DNA of 64,000 bases from Obesumbacterium proteus (GCF_001586165.1 NZ_CP014608.1:744001-808000), one strand, 5' to 3'. Numbered from the stretch's first letter, positions 46,846 to 56,501 are shown. Program-made: numbers and translations. Notes: a model not told the origin generated them from the sequence alone.

Positions 46846-47631
46846 ATGAATCCAGCTTTATGGATCAGCAAAACCGGTCTTGCAGCGCAAGACGCCAAAA
46901 TGAGCGCTATCTCCAATAACTTGGCGAACGTGAATACCACCGGTTTTAAACGCGACCGCGTGATGTTTGACGATCTGTTCTACCAAACTCAGCGAGCTCC
47001 AGGCGCGCAGCTTGATCAGAACAACGTGGCTCCAACCGGTATTCAGTACGGTACCGGTGTGAAAATCGTGGGGACTCAAAAAGAGTTCTCCGTGGGCAGC
47101 ATGCAGATCACCAAGCAGCAGATGGACGTGGCGATTACGGGCCAAGGCTTCTTCCAAGTAGAAACGCCAGACGGCGATATCGCTTACACGCGTGCGGGCA
47201 ACCTACAGGTTAACGCCGACGGCGTGGTGACCAACGCCGCAGGTTTGCCGTTGGTGCCTGCCATTGAGCTTCCGGCTAACACCAAAGAGCTGTCGATTGC
47301 GAAAGATGGCACCGTGTCTGCAACCGTGGGCGGCGAAGCCGATCCGGTAGAGCTTGGGCAAATCACGCTGGTGAATTTTGTTAATCCGGCCGGATTAGAA
47401 GCGGTAGGCGGCAATCTTTATCGCGAAACGGCGGCCAGCGGCGAAGCCGTAGAAGGCGTACCGGGTGAAGATGCCCTTGGACAGTTGGAGCAGGGAACAT
47501 TGGAAGGTTCAAACGTACAGGTTGTTGAAGAGATGGTCGACATGATCACTGTTCAGCGCGCCTACGAAATGAACGCGAAAATGGTTTCGGCTGCAGATGA
47601 TATGTTGAAGTTTGTCACTCAGTCGCTGTAA
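46846..47631 (+). CDS. lfgG: Lateral flagellar distal rod protein LfgG (FlgG family)
   Basis: This is the distal rod, of 261 residues, the usual FlgG length. It has the N-terminal motif WISKTGLAAQDAKMSAISNNLANVNTTGFK and the C-terminal VVEEMVDMITVQRAYEMNAKM, both classical. AAGGA precedes the ATG. Confidence 0.97.
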   Translation: MNPALWISKTGLAAQDAKMSAISNNLANVNTTGFKRDRVMFDDLFYQTQRAPGAQLDQNNVAPTGIQYGTGVKIVGTQKEFSVGSMQITKQQMDVAITGQGFFQVETPDGDIAYTRAGNLQVNADGVVTNAAGLPLVPAIELPANTKELSIAKDGTVSATVGGEADPVELGQITLVNFVNPAGLEAVGGNLYRETAASGEAVEGVPGEDALGQLEQGTLEGSNVQVVEEMVDMITVQRAYEMNAKMVSAADDMLKFVTQSL

Positions 47632-47666
47632 CGGCGGCTTGGTGAAAGAGTAAAGCGAAGAACGTT

Positions 47667-48332
47667 ATGAAAAAGCAGATGTTGATGTGTGTCCTGTTGA
47701 TGGCGCTAGCGGGCTGTGAAAGCCCTGCGCTGCTAGTACACAAGGATGATGCGGCCTATGCGCCGCCAGAGGAAATACTGCAGCAGCCGGTTGCAGTGCA
47801 GGGTGGCGGGCTATACAACGCCGGTTACAACTGGTCTCTGACCCAGGATCGTCGCGCATACCGCGTGGGCGATATTCTGACGGTACGACTTGATGAGTCT
47901 ACGCAGTCTAGCAAACAGGCGCGCACCAACTTCGGCAAGAAGAATGATGCGTCTATCGCCGCACCGGAAGCCTTTGGCCACTCAGTGGATAAGCTGAGTG
48001 GCTCCATCGGTGCGGATCGCTCCTTTAACGGCAATGCCTCTTCCGCCCAGCAAAATATGCTGCGCGGTTCTATCACCGTGGCGGTACATAAAATCTTGGC
48101 TAACGGGGTTTTAGTAGTGCGCGGCGAGAAGTGGCTGACCCTTAATCAGGGCGATGAATATATGCGCGTCACCGGATTGGTTCGAACCGATGATATCGAG
48201 CGTGATAACACCATTTCGTCGCAGCGTATTGCGAACGCGCGTATCTCGTATGCAGGCCGTGGTGCGTTAAGTGACTCCAACTCAGCCGGTTGGCTGACGC
48301 GGATCTTTAACCATCCGCTGTTCCCTATTTAA
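47667..48332 (+). CDS. lfgH: Lateral flagellar L-ring lipoprotein LfgH (FlgH family)
   Basis: This is the outer-membrane L-ring. The 221 residues have a lipoprotein signal with lipobox LAGC (Cys17) and the FlgH core (RAYRVGDILTVRLDESTQSSKQARTNFGK...GVLVVRGEKWLTLNQGDEY). It acts with LfgI to form the bushing. Confidence 0.96.
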   Translation: MKKQMLMCVLLMALAGCESPALLVHKDDAAYAPPEEILQQPVAVQGGGLYNAGYNWSLTQDRRAYRVGDILTVRLDESTQSSKQARTNFGKKNDASIAAPEAFGHSVDKLSGSIGADRSFNGNASSAQQNMLRGSITVAVHKILANGVLVVRGEKWLTLNQGDEYMRVTGLVRTDDIERDNTISSQRIANARISYAGRGALSDSNSAGWLTRIFNHPLFPI

Positions 48333-48349
48333 TTCAGGAGATGTTCAAC

Positions 48350-49444
48350 ATGTGCAGATTCCTTACGCTGGTTGTCGCCCTCCTGTGGAGTTCAATGTCA
48401 CTGGCGCAGCCGTTAGGCTCGCTGGTGGATGTGCAAGGCGTTCGTGGTAACCAACTGATTGGTTACAGTTTGGTGGTGGGTTTAGACGGCACCGGTGACA
48501 AAAATCAGGTGAAGTTCACCAGCCAATCGGTCACCAATATGCTGCGTCAGTTTGGCGTCCAGCTACCGGCCAAGATTGACCCTAAAGTGAAAAACGTGGC
48601 GGCGGTGGCGATTAGCGCCACGCTGCCGCCGATGTACGCACGCGGGCAGTCTATCGATATCACCGTTTCCTCTATTGGTGACGCAAAAAGTTTGCGCGGT
48701 GGTACGTTGCTGCTGACTCAACTGCGCGGTGCCGATGGCGAAGTTTATGCATTGGCACAGGGCAACGTGGTGGTCGGCGGCTTTAAAGCCGAAGGCGATA
48801 GCGGTTCCAGCATCACCATGAATACGCCAACCGTTGGGCGCGTGCCGAACGGGGCGTCGATTGAACGCGAAATCCCTAGCGATTTTCAGGTCAGTAATTT
48901 GGTTACGCTGAATCTGAAACGCCCAAGCTTTAAAACGGCGAACAACGTTGCCGTAGCGCTGAATCAGGCCTTTGGTGCAAATACCGCCACGGCACAAAGC
49001 GCGACCAACGTTGTGGTGCGAGCGCCGCAGGACGCAGGGGCGCGCGTGGCCTTTATGTCGATGCTGGAAGACGTGCAGATTAACGCCGGTAAACAGCCGC
49101 CGCGCGTGGTGTTTAACGCTCGAACCGGCACGGTGGTGATTGGCGATGGCGTTGTGGTGCGTGCTGCCGCTGTTTCTCACGGTAATTTAACCGTCAGCAT
49201 TCGCGAAAGCCGCAACGTAAGCCAGCCTAATGCCTTCAGCAACGGTGAAACGGTCACTACGCCACAAAGCGATATTGATGTGAGCCGAGGGCAAGGCCAG
49301 ATGGTGACCGTTGCCGCAGGCACCAGCCTGCGTAGCATCGTGAATACCATCAACAGCTTAGGAGCCGCGCCGGATGACACCATGGCTATCTTGCAGGCAT
49401 TACACGAAGCAGGCGCATTAGACGCTGAACTCGTGGTTATTTAA
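48350..49444 (+). CDS. lfgI: Lateral flagellar P-ring protein LfgI (FlgI family)
   Basis: This is the periplasmic P-ring. I chose the ATG at 48350 because AGGAG lies nine bases upstream; an in-frame ATG at 48341 touches that site. The 364 residues have a signal peptide ending near SLAQPLG and the FlgI core (QGVRGNQLIGYSLVVGLDGTGD; GATRVAF-type GARVAFMSMLEDVQI). Confidence 0.95.
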   Translation: MCRFLTLVVALLWSSMSLAQPLGSLVDVQGVRGNQLIGYSLVVGLDGTGDKNQVKFTSQSVTNMLRQFGVQLPAKIDPKVKNVAAVAISATLPPMYARGQSIDITVSSIGDAKSLRGGTLLLTQLRGADGEVYALAQGNVVVGGFKAEGDSGSSITMNTPTVGRVPNGASIEREIPSDFQVSNLVTLNLKRPSFKTANNVAVALNQAFGANTATAQSATNVVVRAPQDAGARVAFMSMLEDVQINAGKQPPRVVFNARTGTVVIGDGVVVRAAAVSHGNLTVSIRESRNVSQPNAFSNGETVTTPQSDIDVSRGQGQMVTVAAGTSLRSIVNTINSLGAAPDDTMAILQALHEAGALDAELVVI

Positions 49445-49455
49445 GGAAAAAAACC

Positions 49456-49863
49456 ATGATTGATGCCATTAATCGCCAAAGCACCGTGCTGCCGGGAGAT
49501 TTCACCGGCACGCTGAAAGCACAGAATTTAGATCAGGCTGCCGAGCAGTTTGAAGCGATGTTCCTGCGTTCGATGATGCAGCAGATGCGTAAAGCGGCGG
49601 ATGATGATCCGTTCAACAGCAAGCAGCAGCGCATGATGCGTGATTTTTACGATGACAAACTGGCCTCGCAGCTGGCTTCACAGCGCAGCAGTGGAATTGC
49701 CACCATGCTGATTAACCAACTTGATCCTCAGGTTAAGGGAATGGAACGCGCACTTAAGATTGAGGGCGAAAATGTCGCTTCTGATTCTGTAGAAGCGCAA
49801 GAGCCCGTAGAGCTTGAAACGCCCGTTATCCCAGTACTTAGCCGCGGACAGGAATCATTATGA
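49456..49863 (+). CDS. lfgJ: Lateral flagellar rod cap protein LfgJ (FlgJ family, single domain)
   Basis: This is a rod-capping protein. The 135 residues hold only the N-terminal rod-binding domain (EQFEAMFLRSMMQQMRKAADD...MRDFYDDKLASQLA). The C-terminal glucosaminidase domain of enterobacterial FlgJ (about 313 residues in total) is absent, so another wall hydrolase must open the peptidoglycan. It overlaps lfgK by four bases (ATGA). Confidence 0.94.
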   Translation: MIDAINRQSTVLPGDFTGTLKAQNLDQAAEQFEAMFLRSMMQQMRKAADDDPFNSKQQRMMRDFYDDKLASQLASQRSSGIATMLINQLDPQVKGMERALKIEGENVASDSVEAQEPVELETPVIPVLSRGQESL

Positions 49864-51230
49864 GTTTAATCAGTAACGCTTACAGCGGTCTTCAAGCCGC
49901 GAAGTTAGGTATGAATACCGTTGGCATGAACGTTCAGAATGCCTTAACGCCGGGCTATAGCCGTCAGGGTATTTTGCAAAGCGCCGTAGGGCCGATGGGC
50001 TCCGTGGGGCTGTCTGCGGGTAACGGTGTTCAGGTTGATAGTATTCGCCGTATTTCGGATCAGTATCTGACCAGTCAGGTCTGGGGCACCAACAGTAAAG
50101 CTAACTATTATGATTCTGGCCAGAAGTACATTGGTGCGCTGGAATCGGTGATTGGTACGGATACCACTAGTTTAGGCAACGGTATCGACAAGCTTTTTGC
50201 TTCGCTTAACGAGCTCACCACTCAGCCCGATTCTCCCGCGCTGCGCCAGCAATTGATCAACGAAGCGCAGTCGATGGCGACGCGTTTTAATAACATTAAT
50301 AATTTTATTAATAGCCAGAAGACGTCAATCAATAGCCAGCGTAATGCCACGGTAGACAGTGTGAATACGCTGAGCTCGAATATCGCAGGCTATAACCAGA
50401 AAATCTCTGAGCTTGAAGCCACCGGCGGTAACACCAACGTGCTGCGCGACCAGCGTGATGAGCTGGTGAAACAGATGAGCACTCTGGTTGACGTAAAAGT
50501 CAGTGAAGACGCGAAAGGCAATTACACGGTCGCTTTGCCAAACGGTCAGCCGTTGGTTAACGGGCGGAGTGCTGGTCAGTTGGCCACCACCACCCAGCCG
50601 GATGGCAGCCAGTTACTGACGCTGAAATATGCCGGTTCTGAATACACGATTAATCCGGCAACCGGCGGCCAGCTGGGCGCGCTGAATGATTATGAGCAGG
50701 GTACGCTCAAAGAAATGCAGGAATCGGTTCAGGGCATGGCGGAATCTATTGCGACCATGTTTAACGATCAGCTCGGACAAGGTTTTGATCTTAACGGGCA
50801 GCCGGGTAAGCCGTTGTTTAATTTCGATTTGAGCAATCCAGCAGGCATGTTGACCATCACCGACATCAAACCCGATGAGCTGGCGCTCTCGAGCAAAAAT
50901 GATGAAACGGGTAACGGCGATAACCTGAATTTACTGATCGAACTGAAAAACAAAAAAGTGAACATCGGCGGAATGGGCAATATGAGCATCAACGAAGGTG
51001 CCGCCGCGATTATTAGTTCTATCGGTATTGCCAGCCGTCAAAACCAGACCGAAGCCGAAGCAGCCATATCTGTCTATGTAGAAGCGCAGAATCAGCGTGA
51101 CAACCTCAGCGCGGTCGATCAGGACGAAGAAGCGATTAATCTTCAGGTTTACATGAACGCCTACCAGTCAAACATGAAAGTGATTGCGGCGGGTAACCAG
51201 ATCTTCTCCGATTTACTGAATCTGCTCTGA
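49860..51230 (+). CDS. lfgK: Lateral hook-filament junction protein LfgK (FlgK family)
   Basis: This is HAP1, linking hook to filament. The 456 residues have the N-terminal SLISNAYSGLQAAKLGMNTVGMNVQN and the C-terminal LQVYMNAYQSNMKVIAAGNQIFSDLLNLL, the rod/hook-type D0 helices. The chaperone is probably LfgN. Confidence 0.95.
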   Translation: MSLISNAYSGLQAAKLGMNTVGMNVQNALTPGYSRQGILQSAVGPMGSVGLSAGNGVQVDSIRRISDQYLTSQVWGTNSKANYYDSGQKYIGALESVIGTDTTSLGNGIDKLFASLNELTTQPDSPALRQQLINEAQSMATRFNNINNFINSQKTSINSQRNATVDSVNTLSSNIAGYNQKISELEATGGNTNVLRDQRDELVKQMSTLVDVKVSEDAKGNYTVALPNGQPLVNGRSAGQLATTTQPDGSQLLTLKYAGSEYTINPATGGQLGALNDYEQGTLKEMQESVQGMAESIATMFNDQLGQGFDLNGQPGKPLFNFDLSNPAGMLTITDIKPDELALSSKNDETGNGDNLNLLIELKNKKVNIGGMGNMSINEGAAAIISSIGIASRQNQTEAEAAISVYVEAQNQRDNLSAVDQDEEAINLQVYMNAYQSNMKVIAAGNQIFSDLLNLL

Positions 51231-51248
51231 TAATAATAAGGAATTAAT

Positions 51249-52166
51249 ATGCGAGTCAGCGGCCTCTACAACGCCAATATGATGACCTATCAGATGGGTA
51301 AGAACGGCACCCAGATGAATAAACTGATGCAGCAGATGTCGACATTGCAGCGCGTCAATGTTCCTTCTGACGATCCCATCGCCAGTTCGCGCATGGTGCA
51401 GCTTAACCGCGAGCAGTCAGCGATCACCCAGTATCAGAGCAATATTTCGCGTTTGTCCGGCAATCTAGCTATGCAGGAATCGCACGTGACGGCGCTGAGT
51501 AATCAGCTGATCTCGCTGCACGACAAACTGTTGGCGGCGTCTAACGACACGCATAGCAGCGAAGATATGTCCGGTTTTGGCAAAGAGATCGGCTCTATGC
51601 TCGACTCTCTGGTGGCAACGCTGAACTCGAAAAACGAAGACGGCCGCTATCTATTTTCTGGCACCAAAACCGATCAGAAACCGGTCGTGTGGAACGAAAC
51701 CACCCAGAGCTACGAATACCACGGTAACGACGGCACGCGTGAAACCGCGGTGGCTAACGGCGTGAGCATCACCGAAAACACAAATCTGAGTAGCGCTTTT
51801 TCCAGCAGTGGCAACGATCTGGACTTGTTGAATCAGCTGAAATCGATCAGCGAGAAAATGCAGGACCCCAATATTCCGACCGCTGACTATGCAGGTGAGC
51901 TCAATGCGCTGATGGGCGCCGTGAAAGGGTCTTCAGACGATGTGGCCGCTATCTTTACCGATCTCGGTGGTCGTCAAAATCGTTTAACGATGCTAGACGA
52001 TGCGCATACGGACGTGAAAACGGCCAATGATATGGTCGCTAAAGATTTGTCTGGTTTAGATATGGCCACGGCGTCGGTCAATTTTCAGCTGTATTACAAC
52101 TCAATGCAGGTTTCGAATAAAACCTACAGCATGATTAGTCAGCTCTCACTTTTTAGCATGATGTAA
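51249..52166 (+). CDS. lfgL: Lateral hook-filament junction protein LfgL (FlgL family)
   Basis: This is HAP3. The 305 residues have an N-terminal flagellin-like helix (MNKLMQQMSTLQRVNVPSDDP) and the C-terminal D0 helix (ASVNFQLYYNSMQVSNKTYSMISQLSLF). It is followed by lafW after five bases. Confidence 0.94.
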   Translation: MRVSGLYNANMMTYQMGKNGTQMNKLMQQMSTLQRVNVPSDDPIASSRMVQLNREQSAITQYQSNISRLSGNLAMQESHVTALSNQLISLHDKLLAASNDTHSSEDMSGFGKEIGSMLDSLVATLNSKNEDGRYLFSGTKTDQKPVVWNETTQSYEYHGNDGTRETAVANGVSITENTNLSSAFSSSGNDLDLLNQLKSISEKMQDPNIPTADYAGELNALMGAVKGSSDDVAAIFTDLGGRQNRLTMLDDAHTDVKTANDMVAKDLSGLDMATASVNFQLYYNSMQVSNKTYSMISQLSLFSMM

Positions 52167-52171
52167 TTGAT

Positions 52172-53200
52172 ATGCAAGTTGGTCTTAGCACTTCCTCGTT
52201 ACAAACCTCCACCACTTCTCCGCTAACGCGGGGAGGTGTTGATGCCCCACAGTCGGTGCGCAATCGTGGGATTACGGATACCACGTCAGCCTCACCGGCC
52301 AGCTTCCCTGAATCACCGCTGATTTCAGCGCGCCCGCTGCGCTATAACGTTCAGCTCAACCAGCAATTAACGGCGGTTCAGCAGGCAGACAGTTTTCTAT
52401 CGCAAACGGAAAGCCAGCTTTTGCAGCTACGCCATTCGGCGACACACAGCCAAACACGGCCTGATACCATTCGTCAGCAGGCTAAAGGGCTGCAAAGTTT
52501 GTTGGATAACCGCGCTCAGCTTTCGGGTAACACGGTCGATCGCCATTTCAACGTGAAGCTGGAAGGCAAAACGCAGGTGAATTTTGCGCTGCCAAACGGT
52601 GAAAAACTGTTGCAGGGTGGAGATGCAGAGACGCTCGTTTTCTCTCTGGGTGGCAACAAACGAGAAATGGCCGCGGTGTCACTCTCGCAAAATGGTTCTG
52701 AGCGTCAGGCGGTAATGCGTTTGAATCAAGGGCTGGGGCGTTTTGGCGTCAATGCCCGCCAAGACAGCACTGGTGATGTAACCTTTAGCGTTGATGAATC
52801 GCGTTGGGAACGAGTGAGTACTCATTTAAGCGTGCGTGGTGAGGGAAAGCGTTTTAACTCAACGTTTTCATCGCTCACTCCGCAGGCTGAGCCCGCCATT
52901 GGCGACGTGCTGAAGCAAATTGCAGCGCAGCCAGAGCGTTTGCGCGAGCGGGGCACGGAAGTATTAACCGCGCTGGAGCAAATCACCCATCAGCGTGGAA
53001 AATTACGCTTCCAACAAGAGCGAGTGCGTACACGCATTGAAGGAATGGCTACGCCATATGAGCCACAACAGGCGCTGGCGGTGTCTCAGGCATTAGGTGA
53101 ACATCTGCAAAACAGCAGTAGCCAGTTTTCCAGCCTAAATCAGGCATTGAGTGCACAGGCCAATGTGCGCTTGGGCACCGTGAAGAATTTGTTGGGGTAA
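52172..53200 (+). CDS. lafW: Lateral flagellar hook-associated-type protein LafW
   Basis: The 342 residues match, from memory, the position and character of LafW, a protein found only in lateral (Flag-2) systems between lfgL and lafA. The N-terminus is Ser/Thr-rich. Helical stretches follow (QQLTAVQQADSFLSQTESQLLQLR; C-terminal QALAVSQALGEHLQ...SSLNQALSAQANVRL) around a beta-rich centre, like a hook-associated or cap protein. No catalytic motif is seen. It is the last gene of the lfgB operon. Confidence 0.75.
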   Translation: MQVGLSTSSLQTSTTSPLTRGGVDAPQSVRNRGITDTTSASPASFPESPLISARPLRYNVQLNQQLTAVQQADSFLSQTESQLLQLRHSATHSQTRPDTIRQQAKGLQSLLDNRAQLSGNTVDRHFNVKLEGKTQVNFALPNGEKLLQGGDAETLVFSLGGNKREMAAVSLSQNGSERQAVMRLNQGLGRFGVNARQDSTGDVTFSVDESRWERVSTHLSVRGEGKRFNSTFSSLTPQAEPAIGDVLKQIAAQPERLRERGTEVLTALEQITHQRGKLRFQQERVRTRIEGMATPYEPQQALAVSQALGEHLQNSSSQFSSLNQALSAQANVRLGTVKNLLG

Positions 53201-53216
53201 TGACCCCGATGACCCC

Positions 53217-53376
53217 ACCCTAACCCTTCCCTTAGCAGGGGAGGGAACCGTTCGGTGATGTTGGATTGATCTTCGCTCGGCTCCTCCCCTTGGCAGGGGA
53301 AGGAACTGTTCAGCGATGTTGGGTTGATCCTCGATCGGCTCCTCCCCCTGAGAAGGGGGAGGTTGGGAGGGGGTTT
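53217..53376. repeat. Three palindromic repeats after lafW, copies 5-7
   Basis: Units near 53221, 53281 and 53340 each carry a C-rich/G-rich hairpin such as CTCCCCTTGGCAGGGGA. They are joined by nearly identical spacers (GATGTTGGATTGATCTTCG / GATGTTGGGTTGATCCTCG), giving a period of about 60 bases. The last is reversed, so the set is BIME-like. It may also stop transcription from lafW and from the opposite regulator operon. Confidence 0.8.
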
Positions 53377-53414
53377 TAGCCCTAGCATTTTCTTGGCTGG
53401 GATGAGGTTATGAA

Positions 53415-53882
53415 CTAATGCCCCAAAGGATATAAAAATATCATCCCGGTTTGCCCAATCACCAGCGGCTGACTGTCTAGCTTCAGCGGGATCATCCACA
53501 CTTCATTATTCTGCAAGAAATCAATCAGCCCATCGATCATCAGGCGTCGCTGAGGCTTACTGTAATAAATCTGCGAATAGAGATAGTACACCTTGCCGAG
53601 TTCACGGTGAGTTTCAGTAAATTTCCCTTTCACCACAAAGCGCGTGTCGTTTGGGTTAGTGATGGTGTTAAGAATGGTGCCGTTCACTGAGGTTAAATGA
53701 GAGTCATAGAGCTCTTTTTGCTGAGACATCAGATCATAAAACCCCATTTGCACCGTGCCCTGCCGTGGTTTAAGGCTTGGTGTCGCGACCGATAATGCGG
53801 TGTAGCCTAGTATTCCGATTAACAAAATAAGCAGGCTGAGCATCCATATCAGCTTATTGGCTCTGACAGGCTGGGATTTCAT
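53415..53882 (-). CDS. Small membrane partner of the ToxR/CadC-like regulator (YqeJ-like)
   Basis: The 155 residues have one N-terminal membrane helix (about 11-32) and a periplasmic part with no Cys. Size, topology and position immediately downstream of a membrane-bound winged-helix regulator match pairs like YqeI/YqeJ and ToxR/ToxS. A role in stabilising or sensing for the regulator is likely but inferred. It overlaps the upstream gene by 29 bases. Confidence 0.65.
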   Translation of the reverse strand: MKSQPVRANKLIWMLSLLILLIGILGYTALSVATPSLKPRQGTVQMGFYDLMSQQKELYDSHLTSVNGTILNTITNPNDTRFVVKGKFTETHRELGKVYYLYSQIYYSKPQRRLMIDGLIDFLQNNEVWMIPLKLDSQPLVIGQTGMIFLYPLGH

Positions 53883-54819
53883 TTATTTTTCTCACAGTTT
53901 CACGAAAAATCAGGTTGTTAAGCTGACGTGTATCGGTTCGCCAATGGTAGATCGTCATCGCGAGCTGCTGGTTGGCGCAGGTGGTTTCCACTGAAAACGT
54001 GTAGTTCAGCACCTGATCAGAAACCTTGTAGTAAACATCCATGTAGGTGTTTTTGGTCTTCAAGCGCTGATTGAGTTGGTAGAACGTGCCTTTTAGCTTG
54101 GTATAAAGTGAATCTTTGGATGTCGATGTGTCGCCGTCTTGCACGATCTGATACAAGCGAATGTTGCTGTAGACGTTGTTTTCCTGCTGAGTGGCAGCGA
54201 GTGTTTTGTTATTGAGTGATAGGTACTTATAGCCTATCGCGCCGCTGACCAGCACGGCGACCAGCATGAGAACCGCATACGCTAACCATGAACGCTTTTT
54301 GGCTGGCCGAAACTCGTTTGGTTGGGCCGCTTCCTGATAATACCCAGATTCAGGATTGATACTCGCAGAAGAAGGTTCCACGCTGATGGCACCCGATGGA
54401 GACTCTTCTTCATTGTAGATATTTGAATCCGTAGAAATACCTTCATGAGATATTTCAGCAATATTCTCATTCTCATTTAATGATTCTGTTTCAATGCAAC
54501 GGCAATAGGACGATTCTAGCAAATAACCTTTTTTAGGTATGGTTTTGATTATTTTTTGCTGTTTCCCATCATCTTCTAGAGCAACACGCAAAGCATGAAT
54601 AGCGTTAGGAAGACTATTATTCCCTATGACGCGTCGTTCCCACACCATATTGGTGAGCTCTTCGCGTGAGAGGATTTCTCCCGCGTGTTGAGTCAGGATG
54701 TCTAATAGCTTTAATTGGTATTCACCTAGTCTTTTTCTTTCTCCGGTATTTAAATGCAATATTGAACCGGAAGAAATTTCCAGGAGCCAATCATTAACAG
54801 AACAGTAGCGTTTATTCAT
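53854..54819 (-). CDS. lafZ: Membrane-bound winged-helix regulator LafZ (ToxR/CadC type)
   Basis: The 321 residues have an N-terminal OmpR-type winged-helix DNA-binding domain (about 1-105; LLDILTQHAGEILSREELTN, NAIHALRVAL, IIKTIPKKGYLL), an acidic linker, one membrane helix (about 178-200) and a periplasmic domain with two Cys. Such proteins sense the periplasm and bind DNA directly. Its position between lafW and lafA fits LafZ of lateral loci. The likely targets are the flagellin promoters. Confidence 0.78.
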   Translation of the reverse strand: MNKRYCSVNDWLLEISSGSILHLNTGERKRLGEYQLKLLDILTQHAGEILSREELTNMVWERRVIGNNSLPNAIHALRVALEDDGKQQKIIKTIPKKGYLLESSYCRCIETESLNENENIAEISHEGISTDSNIYNEEESPSGAISVEPSSASINPESGYYQEAAQPNEFRPAKKRSWLAYAVLMLVAVLVSGAIGYKYLSLNNKTLAATQQENNVYSNIRLYQIVQDGDTSTSKDSLYTKLKGTFYQLNQRLKTKNTYMDVYYKVSDQVLNYTFSVETTCANQQLAMTIYHWRTDTRQLNNLIFRETVRKINEIPACQSQ

Positions 54820-55625
54820 TTAATTACAGAGGTATTAACCATTAATGTGTAAAATAATTGTATTTTAGAGAGATCAAATGAACTTCTCTTAACGCAAATT
54901 GGGTTAAAAAGTCCGTTTATAATTCGTCAATGAATTGCCGCTCGCTGCGGTGAAGGACTGAAGAACGTCGTGTTCTTATGCCCGAAAGCGTTCCAAATAG
55001 CATCTCTTTGAGGGAAGTTATCTGGTCAATATCGATCTCATTTAGGAAGATTCTCTTCCGAGAACACTGTTTTACGCGAACAAATACCAACACGCAAGGG
55101 CTGTTGCTCTATTTCTACGCTGGAGTTATGACCAAATATGTCTATAGGTAAATACATAGTACCTTTGGGATACCTTTGTATTTAGTTTGTGAACTGCGTG
55201 ATCTTTTTGTATACGTCAGACGTGATTAATTGTGGGTTAATTTAACTAATAAAGTAAAGCCGATGCATTATAAATAAAGTGAAAATAATGTGAAAATAAT
55301 AAGAATTTTCTCTTAAGATTTTTCTGATTTGTGTCGCTATGAATTATATTTTAATTCATTAATTCCATTTTTTCAATGTGGGTATATAGAGAGTGGTATT
55401 CATATAATGGTCATGTTTATTTATTCTTGATAGCGATTAGGTTGAGGTGAACTGATTAGTGCGTCTTTTAAAATAAGCTTCTCTATATAAGAAAGAAGTT
55501 TCTAGCTAATTACTGAACTAAAGATTTTTTATTTTCTATTTAACTCTAACCTCCAACGTGTCGTTCTCTCTTAGTACAAGAATTGCGGAATCTAAATAGG
55601 TGGATTCCCTGAAGGAGACGACACA
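54820..55625. other. Long AT-rich gap before the first flagellin gene
   Basis: This region of about 800 bases, strongly AT-rich, lies between the divergent lafZ and lafA genes. It must hold the lafA promoter. A GCCGATG box preceded by TAAAG-like bases lies near 55250, but spacing is poor. I see no gene, no clear sigma-54 site and no strong hairpin until the 5' leader at 55558. Confidence 0.55.
55558..55625 (+). promoter_or_regulatory. Conserved 5' leader of lafA copy 1
   Basis: The leader is almost the same as that before the second flagellin gene (56608-56675). GTGTCG at its start is complementary to CGACAC at its end, and the pairing can extend into the AAGGAGA ribosome-binding site. A smaller hairpin GGAATC / GATTCC lies inside. 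The shared fold suggests control of flagellin translation. Confidence 0.5.
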
Positions 55626-56480
55626 ATGGCTTTATCTATCTTTACCAATGCCTCTTCCATGGCTTCTACGAACGCGCTGAACAAATCTAACAGCCTGCTG
55701 TCCACGTCGATGGAACGTCTGGGTACCGGCAAGCGTATCAACTCTGCGGCAGATGACGCTGCGGGTTTACAGATCGCTTCTCGTCTGCAAGGTCAGACTA
55801 ACGGTATGACCGTTGCAAAACGCAACATCGCCGATGCTACCTCTATGCTGCAGACCGCTGAAGGCGCATTCGACGAAGTGAGCAACATCATGTACCGCAT
55901 GAAAGACCTGGCAACTCAGGCAGCGAACGACACTAACTCAACTGAAGACCGTGCATCCCTGCAGTCTGAGTTCGATCAGCTGAACTCTGAGCTAGGCAAC
56001 ATCATGGATAACACCAGCTTCGGTGGCACCAAACTGCTGAGCGGTGGTACTGGTTTAGCTAGCGCAAGCGGCCTGAACTTCCAGATCGGTTCTAGCAATG
56101 CAGAAACGCTGAACGTGAACGTTTCAAGTGACATCTCTGGTTTAACTTCGACGCTGACCGGTGCTAGCGGCCTGACCAGCCTGAAGCTGGACTCTGCGGC
56201 GACTGCTTCTGGCGCAATTGCAAGTCTGGAAGGTGCACTGAAAGAAGTTGGTTCCCTGCGTTCATCTCTGGGTGCGAACATCAACCGTTTGGGTCACACC
56301 TCTGCGAACCTGGCAAACATGCAGGACAACACCGAGTTGGCGCTGGGCAACATCCGTGATGCGGACTTCGCTTCAGAGGCGTCAACGATGACGCGTCAGC
56401 AGATGTTGGCTCAGACCAGCATGTCAATGCTGAAGCAGTCAAACAGCATGTCAGGCATGGTAATGTCTCTGCTGGGCTAA
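55626..56480 (+). CDS. lafA: Lateral flagellin, copy 1
   Basis: This is the filament subunit. The 284 residues have the conserved D0/D1 ends (MALSIFTNASSMASTNALNK; C-terminal QQMLAQTSMSMLKQSNSMSGMVMSLLG) and a short variable centre (about 165-210), so the exposed D2/D3 part is small. Export by the lateral apparatus and modification by the cassette near 36-41 kb are plausible. Central Ser/Thr residues are candidate glycan sites. It has its own terminator. Confidence 0.95.
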   Translation: MALSIFTNASSMASTNALNKSNSLLSTSMERLGTGKRINSAADDAAGLQIASRLQGQTNGMTVAKRNIADATSMLQTAEGAFDEVSNIMYRMKDLATQAANDTNSTEDRASLQSEFDQLNSELGNIMDNTSFGGTKLLSGGTGLASASGLNFQIGSSNAETLNVNVSSDISGLTSTLTGASGLTSLKLDSAATASGAIASLEGALKEVGSLRSSLGANINRLGHTSANLANMQDNTELALGNIRDADFASEASTMTRQQMLAQTSMSMLKQSNSMSGMVMSLLG

Positions 56481-56501
56481 TATCCCGCATGACTCTCGTG
56501 A

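Noticed and set aside
53217..53376. Regular repeats resembling a small CRISPR array
   Set aside because: Spacers are nearly identical rather than unique, units differ in orientation, and no cas genes are near. They belong to the dispersed palindrome family.
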